64,000 nt of DNA, taken from NCBI GenBank assembly GCA_021186555.1, contig JAJKFL010000427.1, forward strand, positions 20,546,505 to 20,610,504, read 5' to 3'. Below, piece by piece: positions 14,254 through 23,200 of the stretch. The position numbers and the translations under genes are program-made. The stretch is from Reticulitermes speratus (lineage: Eukaryota; Arthropoda; Insecta; Blattodea; Rhinotermitidae). The notes beneath the pieces were generated by a model. The model was not told the origin of the DNA and searched no databases. It worked only from the letters and a program-made list of their open reading frames with translations. Numbering within the stretch: position 1 is the first letter of the stretch; each line of letters begins with the position of its first letter.

Positions 14254-17200
14254 ATGTCTTAATTCTAAAATGATAATTAATGTGAATTATGCACTAAGCT
14301 ATGATATTTGCAGCTGAATATGGCAGACCAATAAATATTTATAACAGAATGAATGCCATGCTTTTCAGCTTCCCTTTAGAATGACATTAGAAAGGTCCAA
14401 CCAACCAGGATGGACTGAAATTGACTGAGACACAACAGATTCTGGTCTACCCTGATGATGTTAATTTACCAGGGGAAAATATAAATACTAAAATTAAAAA
14501 CACAGGGGCTTTATTACTTGCTCGTAATGTGGTTGCTCTAGAAGCAAATGCTGAGAAAACTAAGTATATGTCCATGTTCATGGGCAGAATGCAGGAAAAA
14601 GTCACAACATAAGACATGTAACAAGTCCCTTGAAAATGTGGCAAAGTTCAAATATTTGGCAACAATGCTGAGAAATTAAAATTGCATTCACACAGAAATT
14701 AGGGGCACATTAGATGTGGAGAATGCCTCCTACTATTCAGTACTCTGCTGTCGTCATGATTAAAATGTAAAAGAAAACAATGATTCTCCCTGTTGCTTTC
14801 CATGGGTGTGATATTTTTCTGTCATAGTGGGGAAAGAACATTGACTGAGGATGTTCAAGAACAGGATGCTGTGGAAAATATTTGGCCCTAAAGGGAGGAA
14901 GTAATAGAAAACTGGAGGAAACTACATAATGCAGACCTTCATTATTTGCAATCCTAACCACATATTACTTTGATGAATGTGGAAGATAAGAAATACATAC
15001 AGGATCTGACGAGAAACCTGACAGAAAGAGACCATTTTGAACACCTAGCCATTGACAGGAAGATCATATTAAAATATGTGTTAAAGAAATAGGATAGCAG
15101 GACATGGATTTGATTCATCTGGCTCATGGCAGGGACCAGTGGTGCGATTTTGTAACCCAGTATAAAACTTCAGGTTCCAAACAGGCAGGGAATTTCTTGA
15201 CTAACTGAGGAACTACTACTTCATGAAGAGGGGCTGTACTTCAAGTTAGGAAGTCAGTCATAAGTTTCCCTATAACAACTATAGATAATATCAGGGTTAA
15301 GAATCAAATAAATTAAAATATGAATATAATATAATCACTCACCTTTAATTCTACCACTGACTGCAGCCAGAAGTGATGTCTTACCACATCCACTGTAAAT
15401 TCAATCAAAAAAAGTTACATTTTTGTGACTATCTGAAATTCTTTTAACATCTCATTCTTGCTATTGTTTCTTACAAATGCCATATAGACTTGAACAGAAC
15501 TGCTACTTAACCCTCTGGTAACAGAATGAAATGGCCAGTGGGAGATGAAGAAGACAGGAATTTAAATGAGATCTACATAAGGCAGGCCACTAAATTCCAT
15601 AACCTTAACCTGATGTTTGGTGTTTTGAGCACCACACTGCATGACGGGTATACCCGACGTTAGACGCAAAAGGGTTAACACTCAAGTGTTATGGGATGTC
15701 GCAATGTGTCAACTGCTATATAATTACTGCCGTTTTAGAGGAATGCAGTACCTCTGACTGCCTGTTTAATGAAGGATGAGTGTATTCAAATATACACAAT
15801 TCATATATAGACAAGTGACCCTCATTTCAGATCATTAGCAATATTTCAGTATTGTCAGCAAAATATAAGCTGAGGGGAAATTGAATGTTAACATAACTTT
15901 ACTGCAGCTGGTTACAACGTATGATGTATGTATGTATGTATGTATGTATGTATTCATTTGAACATCAGAAAAAGTGGACTAAAGATGATACAGAAAAGGA
16001 AGGCATAGATGTTGCTTGTTATAAATTCAACATCTGATACAAACAATCCAGAAAGACAAACCAATTTACCACCTACTTACTTATTAACAAAATTTCTGTT
16101 ACCTGGGTCCCATAATTGCCACCAAATTTCCACTTTGAATTTTCCCACTCACTGAAAAATAAAAATGTTAATTACAATCTACTGTAAATACACTTTTTAA
16201 GAAGAATGTGTTAGACACAAAGTGCAACACAAAATCACTGTTCTTTACTCATTTTGTCCATTCAGTTACTAATATACTACTCAAGGTCGACATTTATTTT
16301 CCCTCACATCAGATGGAGCAATCTGTTATTATGTCATTTACTGCTGTATTCCCCTGCCTAACCTATCAATACCACTCCTTGGAATGGGCCCTGTGTCCTA
16401 CATTATGTATTCAAAATATGACAATGAGACAACACAGCACGTACAGTGAAGACTTATGAAAACAAATGTATTCCTAACCAAATATTTAGGTGATAAAACT
16501 GAGGAGGGTGAGATGGGTAGAACATATGCATGGGGGAGAACAGAAATGCATACAGGGTTTGGTGAGGAAGCTTGAAGGAACAGACCACTTGAAAATCCTA
16601 GGCATAGATAGGAGGATAATATTAAAATTGATCTTACACAAACAGGATGGGAGGGTGTAGAATGGATTCATCTCACTCAGGATAAGTGGTAACCTCTTGT
16701 GAAGAGTCATGAACGTAGAGGTTCCATAAAATATGGGGAATTTCTCAACTAGTTGAGGACCTATTAGCTTTTCAAGTACTCTGTTCTGTGGAGTTAGTTA
16801 ATTACACAGTTGAAGATTCAAGGTTGTTACAGCAGTGAGTGCCATGATTATGGTGTTTTGATGTCCGATGCCATGTAGTCTGGTAGGTAGGCACCAACAT
16901 CTTTCAGGAACCTTTTGTTCAGATCTTCAGTCCCCTACCCTGAAGATGGAAGTAGCAGGCTCCTCTCAAATGCCGGTACCCAGCCACCAAACATTATATC
17001 ACATCCCACAAAACCATTACTTAACATATTACGTGATGTCAGAATGACTACTGATTGCTTCTCAGGTTATCTAATGACATAATTTCAATTACACACTGCA
17101 AAAGAGAAAATAAAGGTACATCTCACCAGTCAGTTTGGTGCTTGGCTGCGGGGTTACCAACACTATTGCAAGAGCCAAACTGACTAAGAGTTGAACATTA

Positions 17201-20200
17201 ATAAGCAACGGTTTCTCTTTCAGCTCACCACTGTTCAAAATGGTGATCTCCTCTGAATTCTTGCACCTGATAAAGCTTCTTATCCATGCTCCTGTGGAAT
17301 CATTAACACCACTCCTCCTTTCAACCTTAACTGTGAAATTCTGCCATGACAAAGTCAAGTCATATTCACAGTTTCCAAGAAGAGGTGACATCTCCTGCAA
17401 AAATGCAATGACTGATGTATTTCATAGGTTTAAAACAGCGCTTCAAGACACAGTAACAGAAAGTGTGGACCAGATCCATATTGCTCAGGATAGGGACAGT
17501 TTGTGGGCTGTTATGTACATTATAATGAATTTTCATATTCCACAAGAAAGGGCAATTTCAAAATTATCTGGGTAATTATTACCTTCTGTAGGAGGAGTCC
17601 CCACAGCAGAATGAGTTAGCTACCTAGTTATTATTTTAGCAGCAATGTGTTCACATATTTCTTTCATCAGGTTTATTTCTGTATCTTGATAGATGATTTG
17701 CATAAGACAAATGGAAAATAACTGCCTTCTGAGATGTGATGTGTCCTGCAGTGCGGCAGATACCTTATTTACTCAAATAAAAGATAAACATTTTCCCCCT
17801 AATTCAACTGAAAAATGTGCACAAAGTTAAACATAATCTGTATAGGTATTTTCCTAAAAATTTAAGATTGTAAGGGGTGCATCTTATATGCAGGGTCATC
17901 TTACATTCAGGTTAATATAGCATGTACCATTATTTCAGACGAACGTGCTGACTACTACCAGTCATCTACCCTGAAGACCAGCAGCAGGTTCCTGTGAAAC
18001 AATGTTACACTTCTACCAGATTACCTGGGCTCTCATCCCAGAAGACAGCAATATTCACGATCACAATTGTAAGAGCCTCAAATCTCACAAAAATCAAATT
18101 AACATATTCTAAAAGATATTAAAGAATCCATAACCCCTATACCAAGTCCTATAATATCCTCCAGATTGTGTGATATGCAGGAAAACTAACATCCTCTTTC
18201 TCAAATACTACTGGTCAATATGTGTAATACTGGTGAAAAATACTTTATGATTATCATTAGCATTCAGTCCACACAACAACTCAAGATACTGCCTGTTGGT
18301 AGTAGTGGTGGGGTGAGACTGAGCCCCCTGCACTGTGGCCTGCTGTACAGTGTGTCCCTTCACATGGCAACTTTACCCCATAGAAAGCCTGCAACTGCCA
18401 GGACATCCTGTGACAGATGCCATGAGCAGGCACATGATAAAAGAGACTCCTGTACCAGCCCCTGGTTATAGAAGAATATGAAGTACTGGTGGAATGATAC
18501 TAGGCTTAGAAAAATTGAAGCACTTGGGGAAAAAACTTGTCCCAGTATCATTTTGTACAACAAAAATCCTTCACAGACTATCCTGGGATTGAACCCAGGC
18601 CTCTTTACAATCAGGAAAATGCTTACAGTATCAAACAACACAGGTACCTTTAGCTAAGATTCAAACATGAAAATATTTACACTAAATCATGCAAGGACAA
18701 TAAAAAAACATGTACACCACAATCACTGGCTGACATTCATTTATGCTGCAAGGTAAAGCTCTGGAAATTCAGACATGTACTTACAACAAACCTTGTAACT
18801 GATTCTGACATTCCCACTGGACAGCTGTGTTCCATCCCATGCAAGCAGTCTTTGTAAGTTCTGTGAACCACAGTGTCTCCTGTTGACGGCTTATCACACA
18901 GCATAATGGTGCTGCAGTAATCCTGTGTACAGTATCTGTCAAAACAACACATCCTTACACAGAACTCTGAACTCCTACAGAATTTGTTTACATGCTTATA
19001 TGATGTGTAGTACACTCTCTTTACATGCGTCTACCCTCTTGGGTTACACACACTCCAGAATAATGGTATTATATCCCATAGACCCCAGTGCGATATCAGA
19101 TACAGTAGGACACACTGCACTCACAATAATTATAATATTAATGTGGTACAGCAGAATTCCTTTAATCCAGCTGCTGATACCCTGGAAATCCTGACAGTTC
19201 AGAAACTGATAAAAATAACCCGAAGACAGGAAGTTTTGCAATCGATAGCATGCAGTATGTGTACTGATTCCATGACTTTATCTTGTGTTATTTGGTGCAT
19301 TCGCAAAATTGTGAAAAGTGACTATTAGCTTCATCATGTCTGTCTGTCTGTCCGCATGGAACAACTCGGCTCCCACTGGATGGATTTTCATGGAATTTGA
19401 TATTTCATTCAAATCTGAGAAGAATAGCGGGAACTTCACATGAAGACCTATATACATATATGATAATATCGCGCTGAATTCTTCTTAAAATGAGAAATAT
19501 TTCAGACGATAGTTGTAGAGAAAATTAAAATACATATTTTATGTCGTATAACTTTTTTTTGTTTTTTTTTTTTTTTTAAATCGTGCCGTTTATGAAATAA
19601 TGTGGAAAAATACGCTAGAATCGGACAGGCCACAGATAATACGCGTACAATGCGACGCATGCGCTTTGCATGCTGGATAACTAAAGCTATAGATACACAC
19701 TCAGAATATGTAATACTTATTGCTTTTCCACGGCAATAATGGTTACGCGAACGAGCCTCAGTGTTACGTTATACTATTTCGCCTGTCTTGTCTGGACTTT
19801 TCTGAGCCCACTGAACTATTATAATGGCTTCCAAAAATCCCAAGATGAGTAAACAAGGTACTTTTGGCAAGAGAAAGCACATTACATTAACGATTCTTCA
19901 GAAACTTGAAACAATCAGGTGGCTTGAATGTGGCAGAAGCATAAGTATAATTATGGCTTCCTACAACATTGGATCGTCAACTATTTATGGTATAAGTAAA
20001 CAGAAGGGCCAATTACGATCGTTCATGGCACCAAGTGAAAGTGCGCAGGCCCTTTTCAAGCAGCAGCCTATATTAGCGCAAATGGACAATGTGTTCTATA
20101 AGTGGTTTACAGCCATGCGTTCTGCAGGAAAGCCCCCAATTGGGCACACAATAATTGATAAAGCTCCGTCTTTTTATGATTAAATGAAAATAGGTGGCAT

Positions 20201-23200
20201 ACCTGTAAGAACTTAGGTCGGTATAGGTAGTCTGATAATCCGGCACCTCTCCAGTCCCATGAGTGCTGGGTTAAAGGAATTCTATTGTATACATTGTATA
20301 CATTCATGTCACGCCAACAAAATGTTGGGCAAAATCACAACATAAAGACAGCTAATAAGTCCTTTGGAAATTTAGTAAAGTTCAAATATTACGGAATGAC
20401 ACTAACAAATCTAAACTGCGTGCATAAAGAAACGAAGATCAGAATAATGCAGGGAATGCTTGGTACCATTCAGTCCACAATCTTTTGCATTCCTGTCTGT
20501 TATTTAAACAGATAAGAATTAAAACACACACAGCTATAATTTTACCTGCTGTTTTTATGGGTGTAAAAATCTTGGTCTCTCACATCAAGGGCAGAATGTA
20601 CGCTGAGCACGTTCGAAAACAGCGTGCTGAGGAAGACCTACTTGACACTAAGAAGAGGGACACAGGGGGAGACTGGAGAAAACTGTACAATGAGGACCTC
20701 CTCCTTGCTAAATATTATTAGGGTGATCAAATTAAGGAACAAGAGATGGGTAGGGCTCGTGGCATGCACGGCATAGGATAGAAATGCATACAGGGTTTTG
20801 GTTGGAAAACCTGAAGGGGCCACTTGGAAGACCTTGACATAGATGGGAGGGTAAGAAAATGAATCTTTTAAAGAAATAGTATGGAGTGAGGTAAATTGGA
20901 TCCATCTGGACCAGGACAGGAACAAATAGCATGTTCTTATAGACATGGTAATGAACCTTTGAGTTCCATGCAGTGAGGGAAATTTCTTGACTAGTTGAGG
21001 ACCTATTAGTTTTTCATGTAGCATTCTGTTCCACATAGTGTTACACGGTAAAGACAAAAGACCTGTTTAACTATGCAACACTCATGCAGATGTTGAAGCA
21101 ATGGATGTATATGTCCATGCATTAATTACCTTGGCACTAAATAGAGGTAAGTGGTCAGCTTTATGTCCCACCTGGGAAAAGATCCCCAGTACCCACTGGG
21201 GACTGGGTAATGTCCTAAGCTGATCTGGATGTGGTGCAGAACAGAAAAATCTCTGCTCCTATTGGGAATGAAACTCCGTTTTCCTGGCCATTCAACCCAC
21301 AGCCTACTCACTACATGGGCTCAGATATCCTGATGATCGTGTTACATGGAATATTGCAACACTTTACAGATTAAAATATACAAATTACCTTTTTTTAACC
21401 AAGGTGTGGAATAAATTTGGTCTTTTACACTGAGAGAAAGTGAAGACTATTTTTGAGTAAAAGACATATGGGCCTGAGAGGGAGAAGGTAAAAGGGAACT
21501 GGGGGAAACTGCATAATGAGGAGCTTCATGAGTTGTACTACTTCTTGCTAAGTACTATTCAGGTGATCAAATCAGGAATGAGATGGGCAGGGCAAGTGGC
21601 ATGTACAAGGGACTGGAAAGGTGCATACATGATTTTGGTGGGGAAACCTAATGGAAAGAGACCACTTGGAAGATCTAAGCATAGGCTGGAGGATAACATT
21701 AAAATGGATTTTAAAGAAGTAAAAAATGTGGGGAATTTCTTGACTAGCTGAGGAACTATTGGGCTGTCAAGACAGACTTTGCTCCATGGAGTTAGTCAGT
21801 TACTTACTTATCTTGAGTGCAAAGTGCTGATGACATTACTTTGACCAAAAAGAGATAGACATATACAGAAAACTGTAAGCATTCATCACATTATATCGTT
21901 ATTGCTATTCTAAACATAAGAGTACATCAGCAAGATGCACACAGTGCTATGCACACCTTAGGCAGTCAATGGTTTCTCACCACAGAGGCCCAGGTTTAAT
22001 CCCAGCTCAGTCCACATGGGAGATGTGGTGAATACAGTGGCACAGGTGTAGAATTTTGTCCAAGCACTTCAGTTTTCAAGAAGGCATCATAAAACTGTCA
22101 ATCACAACACTCTTTTATATTCCATCGGTTGCTCACGTTAGAAATATGTAAATGTTTCAGCTAAACTACTTTGCAAATTTTACAATTTCATAATAACCTA
22201 ACCTCTGTTTTTGAAAGAATACAGGTTTCATGTTTATACATAAATAATTCTCTCTAAGTATTTTTATCATTGGCACCTGATAATAGCCCCTTGTGGCCAA
22301 AACATGTTGTATGTTTGAAAAGATATAAGGAATATAAAACAGTGTTGAAACTGATGGTTTATATAACACTTTATTTAAAAGTGTCACAATGGGATGTCTA
22401 AATAATGTTTACTTCAGTTTTCCCCTGCCAATTATCACTCCACCAGTACTCCAAACTCAAGACAATGAATTCAACGAGGAAAGCAAAATAAAAACAAAGT
22501 ACAAAATATGTCTTATAGTGACCACATGACTTGATAGTTGTTGGTGCAAGGGTGAGGAGCAAAGCTGGTAAGAGGGGAAGCAGTGTGCATGCACCACCAA
22601 GTGTTTTCCATCTGTTTCTTAAATGTCCACAGCAACTGAAGCTATGCATGTACCCCCTACACAATGCATTTGTTCGAAACAGGTATAACACTGCCTGGGC
22701 ATTCCAGTGTGAGCCCAGTACCAGCCATGCATTGCCAACTGCAGCTATATACAGTGTTAGGTGTCCAGTGAGTAAGTTATCTGGTTCATACAATATTCTG
22801 TATTTCCCGCCTCATAAGACACATCTCTTTTCTCCTCTAACAAATGTCCCCAAAAATCACCCTGTATTTTACACTGGAAGGTCAAAGGCTATTAAATCTG
22901 CAGATATACCTTGCTAATTATAGGGCACACCTTATCTCTTGTAGCATCTTATGAGGTGGGAAATATGGTATGTAGTTGTAGGAGTGGATAAGTTCACTAG
23001 TTCTGCAGCCTCAATTCAGTCTATTGTATTCAAGGTCTACCCTGAGGATGGAGGTTGCTGCTTCCTCTGAAACATTGGTACTGATCTACCAAATTACACA
23101 GCATCACATCTCAGAAGACAGTAATCTTCACAGTAATTGCCATGAGAACCTCAAATCTTAACACAACTTAAACTTAAACACAACTTAAAGTTTTAAGGTA

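Noticed and set aside
17240-17575. 111-codon plus-strand frame
   Set aside because: Left half is the complement of an ABCG exon, right half is a retrotransposon tail.
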